NCBI GenBank assembly: GCA_036927565.1
Contig: JAYESD010000005.1
Span: 99,488,301 to 99,552,300, forward strand
Length of the DNA: 64,000 nt
Source of the DNA: Tuctoria greenei
Lineage: Eukaryota > Streptophyta > Magnoliopsida > Poales > Poaceae
Direction of reading: 5' to 3'
Shown here: piece after piece, positions 22,318 through 33,137 of the stretch
How the letters are laid out: each line of letters opens with the position of its first letter
Position numbering within the stretch: the first letter of the stretch is position 1
The notes under the pieces: model-generated
The model's database searches: none
Seen by the model: only the letters and a program-made list of their open reading frames with translations
Told to the model about the DNA's origin: nothing
Program-made: the position numbers and the translations under genes

Positions 22318-23519
22318 ATGGTGAGGACTCGCAACCAGAGGGATGGCAATGATGAGGACGAGAACAATGGAGCGCCTCAGAACAACATTGGACAAGGATC
22401 TTCTCGGGGAGCTATCAACATTGAGCAGCTATTGTCTATGCAAAACCAGCTCATGCAGACCATGATACAAACTATGGGACAACTGCAGGCTGGTAATATC
22501 AACAATCAGCCCCACATGCCTCCACCGCCACCCCGCCTCCTCATAACCGATTGGGAGAGTTTATGAGGACTAGGCCGCCAACCTTTGCTCAAGCCGCTGA
22601 TCCTATGGATGCGGATGACTGGCTCAAGTTCGTGGAGAAGAAGTTAGCTATTGTCCAATGCAATAACCGGGAGAAGGTGCTATTTGCTTCTCATCAACAT
22701 GTTGGAGCAGCTGCGGATTGGTGGGATGCTTATTGCAATGCTCACGAGAATCAAGAGAGGATTACTTGGGCCGAATTCAAGGAGAGTTTCCGTTCTCATT
22801 ATGTGCCAGAAAGTGTTATGATCTTGAAGAGGCAAGAATTTGAGAATTTAAGGCAAGGAAGATCAAGTGTGAGTGAATATCTCAATAAGTTCACTCAACT
22901 CTCAAGGTATGCACCTGAGGATGTTAGTCGGGACAGCCGGAAACAATAATTGTTCATGAGGGGCTTGAACAATGAAATCCAAGTGCAGCTAATCAATTGT
23001 GACTATGCAATTTTTTAGAAGCTTGTGGACAAAGCAATTGTGGTTGAGAACAAGATCCATGAGATGGAGCAAGACAACAAGAGAAAGGCGCCATATCAAG
23101 GACAGCAACAAGGAAGTAACGTGCGTCCTCGCTTGGCGCCGCCCAATGCGCCTTATTACAGCTCTTCTATTCCTACTCAACGCCTTGGTTATGCACCGCG
23201 CCCAACTCAGTTTGTGTAGCAGCGCCCTGTCATGCAAGCACCTAGGCCTCCAATGCCTTATGCACCTCGTGCTAATTTTTGTGGTGCTAATGTTCAAAAC
23301 CAAGCACGTCCCAATAATTCTGGTGGTGTTAAGAAGTGCTATACTTGTGGAGAAGCTGGACACTTTGCGCATCAATGTCCTAAGTCGGGCCTTGGTCAAG
23401 GAAGCAATGCACCGAGGCGAAACCCAAGACCCAATAGAGGACAACCACAAGGGAACCGTGGACAGCAGAATTTTGCTCGTGGCAACGTGAACCATGTCTC
23501 TACGGAGGATGCTCAACAA
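22318..23519 (+). pseudogene. Tekay gag with zinc knuckle
   Basis: Gag builds the particle. The ATG at 22318 gives MVRTRNQRDGND. After a frame change near 22550 the gag domain reads DDWLKFVEKKLAIVQC, ADWWDAY and ITWAEFKESFRSHYVP. The nucleocapsid knuckle CYTCGEAGHFAHQC (CX2CX4HX4C) is at about 23338-23380 and Arg/Gly-rich sequence follows. In-frame stops are TAA at 22947-22949, TAG at 23016-23018 and TAG at 23217-23219, each most simply explained by a C-to-T change in a Gln codon. The frame then leads directly into the protease. Confidence 0.87.
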
Positions 23520-23804
23520 GCGGATGACGTGGTCATTGGTATGTTTCTCGCAAACTCCAACCCCGCGACTATGTTATTTGATTCTGGAGCATCGCATTCA
23601 TTCATTGCATCGAAGTATGTTGCCAAGTATAGTTTGCCTATCTCTCATATGAAGTTTACTATATTGGTTAAGTCTCCTGGAGGAGAGATGAGGAAAAATA
23701 TAGTATGTCCAAAAGTAAGCCTTAGAATAAGGGGGGTAGACTTCTCCGCCAACATCATTGTTTTGGATTCTCAAGGATTGGACATTATACTTGGTATGGA
23801 CTAG
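23520..23804 (+). pseudogene. Tekay aspartic protease
   Basis: Continuous with gag. The active site is LFDSGASHSFIA (DSGA type) near 23578-23610, with the second conserved segment GLDIILGMD at the end. The stop TAG at 23802-23804 replaces the Trp that normally follows GMD (GMDWL), a G-to-A change. The enzyme processes Gag-Pol. Confidence 0.87.
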
Positions 23805-25300
23805 TTGAGGAAGCAAAATGGAGTTATTGAGTGTGCCACGAAGACGGTGAAGTTGACCAATGAAGAAGGGATCACCGTAGAATTTGAAGCATCTCAAACC
23901 GCACCGAAACAATTGGAGCTGAATCATATGGACGGTGCCGCAATTGAGGAGATTCCGGTGGTGTGTGAATTTTTGGATGTTTTTCCGGATGAGTTGCCAG
24001 GTATGCCACCTGATCGAGATACTGAGTTTGTTATTGATTTAATACCTGGAACTGCACCAATAGCTAAGAGGTCGTATAGGATGCCTCCTATGGAATTAGC
24101 GAAGCTCAAGAAGCAAATTCAAGAGCAATTAGAGAAGGGTTTTATTCGCCCTAGTTCTTCACCTTGGGGAGCGCCCGTGCTGTTCGTGGACAAGAAGGAT
24201 GGATCCCAAAGGATGTGCGTAGATTACCGAGCTCTCAATGCGGTAACAAGCAAGAACAAGTATACCTTGCCACGTATAGAAGACTTGTTTGACCAGATGA
24301 AGGATGCTTGTGTCTTCTCTAAGATTGATTTGAGGTCGGGATACTTTCAAATGAATATTAGACCATCGGACGCACCCAAGACAACTTTTAGGACACGGTA
24401 TGGATCTTATGAGTACACTGTGATGTCTTTTGGATTGACAAATCCACCTGCCTACTTTATGTACCTCATGAATAACGTCTTCATGGAGTACTTGGACAAG
24501 TTTGTTGTGGTGTTTATTGATGACATTTTGATCTACTCGAAGGATGAGAAAGAGCATGAGGAACACTTGAGGCTTACGCTACAGAAATTGAGGGAGCATC
24601 AATTATATGCCAAGTTCAACAAGTGTCAGTTTTGGTTGAAAGAGGTGTCTTTTTTGGGTCATATAATCTTAGGAGGAGGAGTATCAGTTGACCCCAAAAA
24701 AGTGAGAGACGTGTTGAAGTGGGAGCCCCCGCAAAATGTAAAGGAGATCAGGAGTTTTCTTGGAATGGCTGGATATTACCATAGATTCATCAAGGACTTT
24801 TCCAAGATAGCCAAGCCAATGACGGAGTTGCTAATGTGGGGAAATGCTTTTAAATGGACTCACGATTGCCAAAACAGTTTTTAGGAGTTGAAGAAGAGGT
24901 TGACAACAGCCCCAGTTCTGGTATTGCCGGATGTAAGAAAGAGTTTCGATATCTATTGCGATGCATCAAGACAAGGACTCGGATGTGTATTGATGCAAGA
25001 AAGTCAAGTGGTCGCCTATGCATCGAGGCAACTGAAGAAACATGAGCAAAATTACCCAACACATGATTTAGAACTTGCAGCCGTGGTACATGCATTGAAA
25101 ATTTTGAGACACTACCTTCTTGGACATAGGTGTGAAATTTATACGGATCATAAGAGTTTGAAGTATATTTTCACACAAACGGATCTGAACTTGAGGCAAT
25201 GAAGATGGTTGGAGCTCATCAAAGATTATGATTTGAGGATCAACTATCATCCGGGAAAAACCAATGTAGTGGCCGATGCTTTGAGTAGAAAGGGAGTAAG
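23805..25300 (+). pseudogene. Tekay reverse transcriptase and RNase H
   Basis: RT is open from 23805 to 24884 with SSSPWGAPVLFVDKKDGS, MCVDYRALN, FSKIDLRSGYFQM and the catalytic box VVFIDDILIYS (FIDD, both Asp intact). TAG at 24882-24884 then TGA at 25200-25202 interrupt it. RNase H follows with FDIYCDASRQGLGCVL, LELAAVVHALK, YTDHKSLKYI and VVADALS, with all four acidic residues seen. Both stops fit C-to-T transitions from CAG and CGA. Length and order are normal for a chromovirus. Confidence 0.9.
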
Positions 25301-25394
25301 TCATCAACTCACAGTTCGAGAGTTACCATTCGAGTTATGTAAGGAGTTTGAAAAGTTGAACCTCGGATTTGTAAATGAGAGAGGCGATGGAGTT

Positions 25395-26860
25395 AAACCC
25401 AACCCTGGAGCAAAAAATTCGGGAGGCACAGACCATAGATGAAGAGATTAAGGAAATCAAGTAAAGGACCGAAGAAGGGAGAGAATTCAGATTTGATGAA
25501 GACGAACATGGTACCTTATAGCTTGGAAAGAGAATCGTTGTGCCTAATGTGAAGCATATTCGGGAGACGATATTAAAAGAGGCACATGACTCACCTTACT
25601 CAATTCACCCTGGTTGTACAAAGATGTACAAAATCTTGAAGACTAGCTATTGGTGGGATAGCATGAAGAAGGACATAGCTGAATATGTGGCAGTGTGTGA
25701 TGTGTGTCAACGAGTCAAGGCGGAACATCAAAGGCCGGCCAGATTATTGCAACCATTGAAGATTTCGGAATGGAAGTGGGAAGAAATGGGAATGGACTTC
25801 ATAGTTGGGTTACCACGTACTCAGTCCGGGTATGACTCAATTTGGGTAATTGTGGATCGCTTAACCAAGTAAGCTCATTTTGTCCCTGTGAAAACCAAAT
25901 ATACAGCTGCACAATTGGCCGAAATATACATGGAGCATATTGTGTGTCGACATGGAGTCCCTAAGAAGATAGTCTCGGATAGAGGTTCTCAATTTACCTC
26001 CAGATTTTGGCAAAAATTGCATTAAGCCTTGGGAACGAGGTTGAATTTTAGTTCAGCATATCATCCTCAAACTGATGGACAAACTGAGAGGACCAATCAG
26101 ACTTCGGAGGACATGTTAAGAGCTTGTGCTTTAAATCATGGGAAGAGTTGGGACAAAAGCTTGCCATACGCGGAATTTTCATACAACAATAGTTACCAAG
26201 CAAGTTTGATGTCACCATATGAAGCGCTTTATGGGAGGAAGTGTAGGACACCTTTGTTCTGGAATGAGGCAGGAGAAACTCAAGTATTTGGTCTGGATGT
26301 GTTGCAAGAAGCCGAAAAGCAAGTCCAAATAATTCGTGAAAACTTGAGGGCAGCCCAATCAAGACAAAAAGGCTATGCGGATAATAGGAGAAGGAAATTA
26401 GCCTTTGAAGTGGGAGATTTTGTTTACCTCAAGGTGTCACCAATGAGAGGTCATAAGAGGTTTAGCATAAGGGGCAAGCTCGCACTTCGCTATATTGGAC
26501 CAATCAAGATTTTGGACAAAAGAGGAGAGGTAGCGTATAAGTTGGAGATGCCAGCTCATCTTTCAGACGTACATGATGTCTTTCATGTTTCCCATCTCAA
26601 GAAGTGCTTGAGAGTACCAGAAGAACAAGTGCCAATGGAAGGATTGGAATTAGAAGAAGATTTGACTTATGCCGAGCAACCGGTCAAGAATTTGGAAACC
26701 AAGGAGAGAGTCAAAAGGAACAAGGTTATTAGATGGTGTAAAGTTCAATGGAAGCACCACACAGAAAAAGAAGCAACGTGGGAATGGGAGGATGATCTCA
26801 AGAAGGAATTTCCCTATCTCTTCTTCTCTTCCGTGTCGAATCTCGAGGGCAAGATTCATT
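25395..26860 (+). pseudogene. Tekay integrase with C-terminal chromodomain
   Basis: The frame resumes after a probable 2-nt deletion near 25383. The HHCC finger (HDSPYSIHPGCTKM, CDVCQ) is at 25570-25710. The core has GMDFIVGLP (first Asp), VSDRGSQFTSRFW (second Asp) and the HPQTDGQTERTNQ segment (26049-26090) leading to the Glu. The GPY-type region (RYIGPIKIL) and SHLKKCL follow. The last 60 residues (KVQWKHHTEKEATWEWED) are chromodomain-like, which in this lineage steers insertion toward heterochromatin. Stops occur at about 25465, 25519, 25870 and 26023. The purine-rich tract aaggagggtagg precedes the 3' LTR. Confidence 0.87.
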
Positions 26861-26876
26861 TTAAGGAGGGTAGGTT

Positions 26877-29285
26877 TGTAACACCCTCATTTTCATGCAT
26901 CATGCCCTACATACACTCATATACAAGTTTAACATTAACCCACAACAAGAGGAACGAGTTTAAAAATTGTTTTGGAACAAAACCGCACTTAAAATGCAGG
27001 AATGTGCGGAAGTCCGATTTTACTGAGGACTAATCCGATTCCTCTCTGACTAAAAATGGACTTGTCCATTTTTGCTGCGGACTAGTCCGATTTTGCCTCT
27101 AGAAACTTTCGGACTTGTCCTATTTTGTGCGGACTAGTACGATATTCCAAGAATCCTTGAAAATTTGCTAAGTCCCTGGACTTTTCTGGACTAGTCCGGT
27201 GTTCCAGCGGACATGTCCGATTTCCTCTCTGTTTAAAGTCGGACTTGTCCGATTTTTGGCCAGACTTGTCCTGTTTTCTCTCTGGACGACTTCGGACTAG
27301 TCCGGTCCTTTTCGAACTTGTCCGATATTTCGCGACTCCGAGTTGATCTTTTGTTTTACGACTTGTTTCTTGGGTTTCACGTTAAGTGGGCCTAGGGACG
27401 TCATGCCTAACTCTTTTAGAGCCCATGTGGGACTCTAAACCGGCCTCTACTCATCCCAAACTCGAAATCCATCTAACCCTAGCCTCCACCTCTATATAAA
27501 CAACCCCACCCCTTGGATTGACATCTATTTGCCACTTTTCCACCCCACCCAAACCCTAGTTCGGGGAGAGCCACCATCAAGGAGGTAGGAGAAGATCCCA
27601 AGCAAGAAAAAGAAGAGGAGGAAACGAAAGAGGATCAAGATCTCCACCAAGTTTCATTCCTCATCACCAATTCATCCCCAAGTTCATACCCAACCCTAGA
27701 TCACCAAGATCCAAGTGCTACCTCCAAGTTTCTTGATTCATTGGAGTCCTAAACACCTAGTATACCTTCTATTCTCTTTTCCTTACGAGAATTCAACCCC
27801 TAATATCCAAATTCACGTCGATCTAGAAAACCCTAATCTGCTGATCTCGCAGAGTGCGTACATGTCCGGTCCCTAGCGGACTAGTCTGATCTTCCTGGTT
27901 AAATTGTGTTGAATTGATTCTAAAGTTGGTTCTAATCAACTCCAAACCTGTATAAACTTGTTAAAAGCTATTAGAAATAGTTAGTTATCATTAAAAGCAA
28001 TCTAGTAACAAGTTCTACCTTGCATTTGCATTAATCATGCATGTCATGTCATATTGAGTAATTTTTGTGCACCCTTTGATTCTGTTTCTTGTCTTGTATG
28101 TTTATTGTGTGGATTAGACGGATTTGCGCTAGAAAGTGCTGCTGGGGATCTACAGCACCAAGAGTTTGAAGGCTTTGACCCTAATCAACAGCAAGAGCAA
28201 GGCAAGTGTCCTTGAAGCATATTGATCCTGTTTTTTTAATAAATGTTTTGTTTGCAAAATTGCATGCTTGTGTCAATTTGATGAGAATCCTATGGTAGAG
28301 AGTCGGGAAGGGTTTTTTTTACAGTTTGCTTCGCTTAATCAACTGGGATGGGAAAACAACTATACCACTAAATTTAATTATGCATGGATGAGATTATGGT
28401 TAACATGAACTGGTTAATATGGTATGGTAATGGGTGATCTAAGCAAGCCTGGTATGTGGATGGGTTGGATGTTATGATGGTCCACGAGGCCAAGTATGGG
28501 TGCGGCATAGCTGATTAATTAGGGCTTTACTAGTGCTGTTTGGACCATTGTGGATGCTCGGGGAAGGGGTAGTCGTATTGGGTTTGTTAATGGTTACGGT
28601 TTGGTAATGGTTATGGTTTGGTAATGGTTATGGTTGGTATTATGGTTATGGATTAATTTCTGGTATTGAATATGGTTATTGGCAAATGGTGAAATCTGTA
28701 TTTATTGATGAGGATGGTGAATTGTGGACTGGTATTATGATATTACTTATGATTATGATGGGTTTGATTCTTATAAATATTATATATTGCTCTTCAAATG
28801 TTTTACTGTACTTTTCAGCACTTTGCCATTATTATTGTCGTCATTTGAATCAGCCACATGTCATACTTTCCACACTTGCTGAGTACGACATGTACTCACT
28901 CTTGCAATCCCCCCCCCCCCCCAAAAAAAGTTGCAGGTCAGGATTGGGAGTTTAAAGGTGATAATGCGGAGTTCTAGGCCGTGTCTACCGTTAGCTTTGC
29001 CTGTGGTGTTGATTGGAGTTGCGCTATACCCTATTGCTTATGCTGCCTAGCTGTTTAGTTTGCTTAATTTGTTTATTTCCGCTGCATTAGTTGAACTTGT
29101 CATAAATATTCATTAGAGGTTGTATTTGAGGATAATATGATTCATGTAATAAAATTTGGTTAATTAATCTTGTCTTATGGTAATTTTATGTATACTCTTT
29201 TGTGAATGCACTCGTGTATGTGTGTTGAACATCCTGGGCACACATATGCGTTAGCTTGGTTCATTTTTCGGAACCGGGCATAACA
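26877..29285 (+). repeat. 3' LTR of the Tekay element (2409 bp)
   Basis: Starts TGTAACACCC and ends GGCATAACA. TATATAAA is at 27493. Alignment by eye with the 5' LTR shows about 95% identity outside three deletions and small indels. A poly-C run near 28911 is longer than in the 5' copy. Confidence 0.92.
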
Positions 29286-29290
29286 TTAAC
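29286..29290. other. Target-site duplication, right (TTAAC)
   Basis: Matches 19200-19204 exactly. Confidence 0.92.
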
Positions 29291-29759
29291 ATAAAACAAT
29301 AGTACTACAAAACAAGAAAAACAACATCACGAAACAAGAAAACCAACATCACAGGCCCTTTCTTCCTCCTTGCGCTGAGGGCGCGCGCGCGGCGCCACCG
29401 TGGCGGGGCTCGTCGGAGATCTCGCCGCTGTCCTTTCAAGTGCGCCAAGTAACTGACGGGCCACACGAGGTCTGCAGATAAGTTAAGAAGCCGTGGTGCA
29501 GGGATGCGTGCGCGATGTTCACATGGATACAAGAGAGACAGAAGGATCTCTGAAGATCGTCTTCCACAGTGGTTTAATTGTGCCGCACGAGGTCTGCAAA
29601 GAGTTCAATGCACGGGAAATGAACCGCTCCCTTGTCTACTCCGCACAGACCATATATAAGGCATGCCATCGGTTATGTACAAGCACAAAACTTTTGCACT
29701 CCTTTCTTCTTCTTCCATCGTTCCACCTCCTATCCCGGCGCCGACGAACCACCACAGCC
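29291..29759 (+). promoter_or_regulatory. Upstream region of gene B2
   Basis: A TATATAAG box at 29653-29660 lies about 100 bp before the B2 ATG. The stretch ttcaatgcacgggaaa (about 29606) is shared with the B1 leader. A CpG-rich stretch of gcgcgcgcgcggcgcc lies at about 29382-29396. No separate gene is supported. Confidence 0.5.
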
Positions 29760-30383
29760 ATGGCCAACCTTCCGCCTCCTAGCCCGCCGAGACAGTCACC
29801 CTAGAAGCGGATATGCTGCAGCTCCCCCGAGAGGGTGAATGACGACCAGCGCCTCATTATGGCGCGGGAGGTGTACAACAGTACGTCTCGGGCCTTGGAC
29901 GCCTTGGGTCTTGGTACCCTTCTCGAGTTTTCGGGAATGGATACCACGGGTCGCTACCTCTACGCCCTCACGGGTGTGGCCGATCGCCTGGACATCTTGT
30001 CCGGGACGATGGACCAGGAGCTCGGCACCGAAGGCCGTAGTGCCTTGGTGGCGGCGACGGAGAGGAACTTCCGTCGCAGCGGGGTTCCACCGCCAGTGCA
30101 GCCGGAGCCACCGGTGCAGCCGGAGCAATCGGCTCAGCCGGAGCAGCCGGCCCACTCTCCTGCTGCATCATCGCCGGAGGAGGAGGAGGAGGAGGAGGAG
30201 GAGGAGGACGACGACGATGACGACGACGACGACAATGACAACGACGACGATGACGACGGTGATGACGACAGCGACCACCACCACGACGACGACGACGATG
30301 ACGACGACGACGAGGAGGAGGACCGCTTGTCGTGGTTTGAGAAGTTGGGGGAGAGGGCGGAGGAGGCGAGGCCGACAGTGTAG
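29760..30383 (+). pseudogene. Gene B2: acidic-tailed protein of unknown function, second B-type copy
   Basis: Not recognised. The ATG at 29760 (MANLPPPSPPRQSP) matches B1. One in-frame TAG at 29802-29804 breaks it; otherwise the frame is open for 208 codons. The core is ALDALGLGTLLEFSGM and GRYLYALTGVADRLDIL. A Pro-Val-Gln-Pro repeat region follows (VQPEPPVQPEQ), then about ten Glu and a long Asp run with a few His and Asn, ending LSWFEKLGERAEEARPTV. Residues around the stop differ from B1, where that codon is Cys. The acidic tail resembles those of histone- or transposase-binding proteins, but this is only a composition argument. Confidence 0.58.
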
Positions 30384-30844
30384 TTTTAGGAGTTCTTGTA
30401 CATATTTCTTTTGTAGTTTTAGGAGTTCTTGTACATGTTTAGCTTCAATTCTGTTCTTGTACATATTTCTTGTGTTTTGTAATATATATGTGTTCATTCG
30501 TGTCAATGAATACTGGTGTGTTAGAATTTCTGGATTTCAATCAAGTGAATGTGCTCTAAGTTTAGTGATGTGTTAATCTGTCACAAGTGAACCCAGCAAA
30601 TTGGACAAAAACAAAAGATCTTAGGGTTTGAAGCTCATCTCGATTTGTAATTGCAAAGCTAAAGAAGACAAACAATGACTTTAAGCGCGTCTCGCATCAC
30701 TTTGTGATCGATGGACATCCGATCTGTCGCCCATCATTGTCTCCTATTTGGGTTTCTTACGTAGTGTAATTGGTTGATCATGTTTGCGGTCCGTGCATGT
30801 TAGACATAGCTAGAATTAAAACACCTCGGTCATGTTTAACAACA
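30384..30844. other. Non-coding 3' flank of B2
   Basis: Holds a short tandem duplication (tagttttaggagttcttgta twice, at 30382 and 30414), then AT-rich sequence. At 30756-30763 gtagtgta reads CACTAC on the minus strand and could be chance. No gene supported. Confidence 0.5.
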
Positions 30845-31255
30845 CTAACATGACGATCTTTAAACAAAAAGAGAAAACACACATATAACATCGTGAAACA
30901 TGATCGTGGATCGAGGTCGCACATGCATGTTGAACATAGAACAGAAATAGTATTAGACAACAAACAGAGAAGAAAAGAACATATGGAACAGGTGCGAAGG
31001 ATTAGTCCCACCACTAAAAGTTGAGGTCGGTGCACCGACATTATAAGGTGTGGTGCACAGTTGCAGTTAAATATTCGAATGAAAAAAATGCATGCAGGAC
31101 TAAGCCCATGTTCGCTGCAAGGCGTCCGCTGGCACGGACGCGCGGTCATGAAGTTGACTTAGGCGTGTACGGACGTATTTTTTATATAACGAAAAAAATT
31201 GTTTTTCCCCGCGTGTAAATTTACTCCTAATGGGACGCGTCGAGCCGTTGGGACC
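30845..31255 (-). repeat. Inverted repeat X, right copy
   Basis: Reverse complement homologue of 18421-18870. Its outer end is tgggacgcgtcgagccgttg (31231-31250), matching the outer end of the left copy. It lies between B2 and A2. Confidence 0.75.
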
Positions 31256-31368
31256 TAGAGGATGCAAACCGCGGTTTTGAGGAAACCGGGGCCACCGACC
31301 GGTTCATAATTAAGCGCGGTTTCCTCTAGCGTCCGATCATCTCGACACGCCCGCTTAGACGATGACCC

Positions 31369-31385
31369 TCAATAAAGGCTCACCG
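31369..31385 (+). promoter_or_regulatory. TATA-like box of gene A2
   Basis: caataaaggctcacc is about 120 bp upstream of the A2 ATG and matches tataaaggctcacc at the same place upstream of A1. Confidence 0.6.
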
Positions 31386-31497
31386 TCCTTTTGCTTCTCC
31401 GCTGCACCACTCCTTAGATCCTAGCCTCTAAACTTCTCCTCCCCCCGCCACCGTCGACCACCTCTTGCTCTTTCTCCGCACCTCCGTCACCACACAA

Positions 31498-32249
31498 ATG
31501 GGTAGCCCCGCACCGAAGCGCTCTAGGCCATCGACGTCCTCCGAACCTCCTTCTCCATTTCCATCGCCGCCGGCAATGCCGGTGGAACTGATGGCGGCGC
31601 CCGCATCTCTGCCCATGGCCCCTGCACTTCCTCATCCCGGTTGGTTTGAGCAGACTCTCAGACTCCTCACTCACCGCATCGACGAACTCGATCGGCGCCT
31701 TAAGGTGGCCACCGACGCAAAGTCCGCCGCCACTCATAGCGCACTAGCGCTCAACAAAGTGGCACGGAAGGTCTTTTCCAACACAGATCGCTCGTGTCGC
31801 CGTCTGGGTCTCGGGACCCTTCCCCTCCACACGAGCATGGACACCGCGGGCCACTACTGCTACGGGTTGATGATTGTGGCCAGTCGTCTCAACGCCCTCC
31901 ACGAGACGATTGCGGAGGTTGCTGGGGTAGAGGGCTCCTGAAGATTAAGCACTGCATCGCCGGGAAACTTCGGACTGTGACGGAGGTTGAGGAGTATGAG
32001 GTGGCTTGGGCAGCGGCCACAGCGGAGGAGGCAGAGCAGGAGGCGTCTCTTGAGGCAGAGGTGGACGTGGCTATGGAGGCAGCGGCAGCGGCGGAGGAGG
32101 AGTAGGAGGAGGCAGCAGCGGCGGCGGAGGCGGAGGCGGCAGCAGCGGCGGCAGCAGCGGAGGAGGAGGAGGAGGAGGAGGAGGAGGAGGCGGCACCGTC
32201 GGCGGAGGAAGCAGCGGTGGAGGAGGAGGACGTGGTTTTCTCCCAGTAG
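31498..32249 (+). pseudogene. Gene A2: small protein of unknown function, second A-type copy
   Basis: Not recognised. The ATG at 31498 (MGSPAPKRSRPSTSSEPPSP) matches A1. The N-terminal 30 residues look like a basic, Ser/Pro-rich leader. A possible coiled-coil segment (LTHRIDELDRRLK) is followed by the shared core (RRLGLGTLPLHTSMDTAG, RLNALHETIAEVAG). The first frame ends at about 31941; the continuation parallel to A1 resumes in the next frame, with a TAG at 32103-32105, and ends with an Ala/Glu-rich tail and VVFSQ at TAG 32247-32249. So one frameshift and one stop break it. The tail is largely GAG/GCG triplet repeats. Confidence 0.57.
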
Positions 32250-32639
32250 AGTAGTATTAGGATTAGTTTATCTATTTCATGATCTCTGAGTAGAGTAGTA
32301 TTAGGTGTAATTTATCTTGTTCTTGTTGTCTACTACGTATTTTCCTGTTACTTGTTTGTTAATGAAATATGTCTTTATGTTCATGAACAATGTGTTCTAT
32401 ATATGCAGTATTGAAAAACTTCTTTTATCGAAAACATCTCCTATAAGTTTGTAAATTGGGACCATCTATATTTCTTGTGGATGAATGAATGAAATCCGGT
32501 GGACATTATCCTTACAAGTAATGAAACTAACAACAGACATGATACATAACTAACTTGATTAGGAAATTACGCCATCTAAATTGCTAACTAGTCCATCGCC
32601 TGCTGCAACAGGTGCATGAAAAGTACTTTATCCGTTGCA
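32250..32639. other. Non-coding 3' flank of A2
   Basis: Shares short blocks with the A1 3' flank (agagtagtattagg; gttcatgaacaatgtg; ttatcgaaaacatctcc). No coding signal. Confidence 0.5.
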
Positions 32640-32768
32640 ACTAATACCCGATGACATTGTTGATATATATATCATATGTACCTGTGATACTCGTATCACA
32701 GGTAGCTTTGGATCGACGGCCTGAAGATTAGACATCACAGGGGAAAATGTTTTTTTGTAGTAGTAGTA
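32640..32768 (-). repeat. Probable CACTA-type terminus with subterminal hairpin
   Basis: tacctgtgatactcgtatcacaggta is a hairpin with 10-bp arms at about 32678-32703. A further catcacagg follows at 32734. The end reads, on the minus strand, tactactacaaaaaaac, close to grass CACTA termini of the CACTACTACAAAAA type with the first base changed. Confidence 0.5.
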
Positions 32769-33137
32769 TATACTCTGTATATGTTATCATTTCATTGGGA
32801 CGAATGTTATATATAAAATGCTGATTGTTTACCTTTTACTAGACTATGGATTTGCCGTCCTCCTTTCATGGACTTGGGTGTTCTGTATTTGCATGTCGTT
32901 TGCATTAGAACAATGATACATTTGGCGATTCATATTTTTGTTCATATTCTTTTTGGAATGTCCCACTACCACATGACTGCTTTTACATCTCTATGAAAAC
33001 AAAGATGAACGGCAGGAGGCGGTCCCTCGAAAAATTTTTTGTTCTTCTTGGCGCGCACAATTGAGATTTTCACAATTGAAACTTCACTCCGTGCGCCCAA
33101 AATTCCAGTCCCACCCATTTGTAGCTAGCCACGACGA

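Larger units (their letters stand above)
19205..29285 (+). mobile_element. Complete Ty3/gypsy retrotransposon, Tekay/Del (chromovirus) lineage
   Basis: A 10.08-kb element with two LTRs (19205-22047 and 26877-29285), TTAAC target duplications, an initiator-Met-type primer site, gag, protease, RT, RNase H, integrase and a C-terminal chromodomain-like segment, all on the plus strand. Long LTRs and the chromodomain fit Tekay/Del. The coding part has at least eight stops and a frameshift, so it cannot move on its own. It was inserted between the left X repeat and gene B2. Confidence 0.93.

Noticed and set aside
29839..30576. Open frame of 245 residues rich in Arg and Thr
   Set aside because: It is the second reading frame of B2. 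The acidic repeat becomes Arg/Thr repeats when shifted. B1 homology supports the other frame.
32963..32970. cactacca as the left CACTA terminus of family 2
   Set aside because: Eight matching bases are expected by chance in a window this size and the following bases do not match CACTACCAGGATTCTGG.
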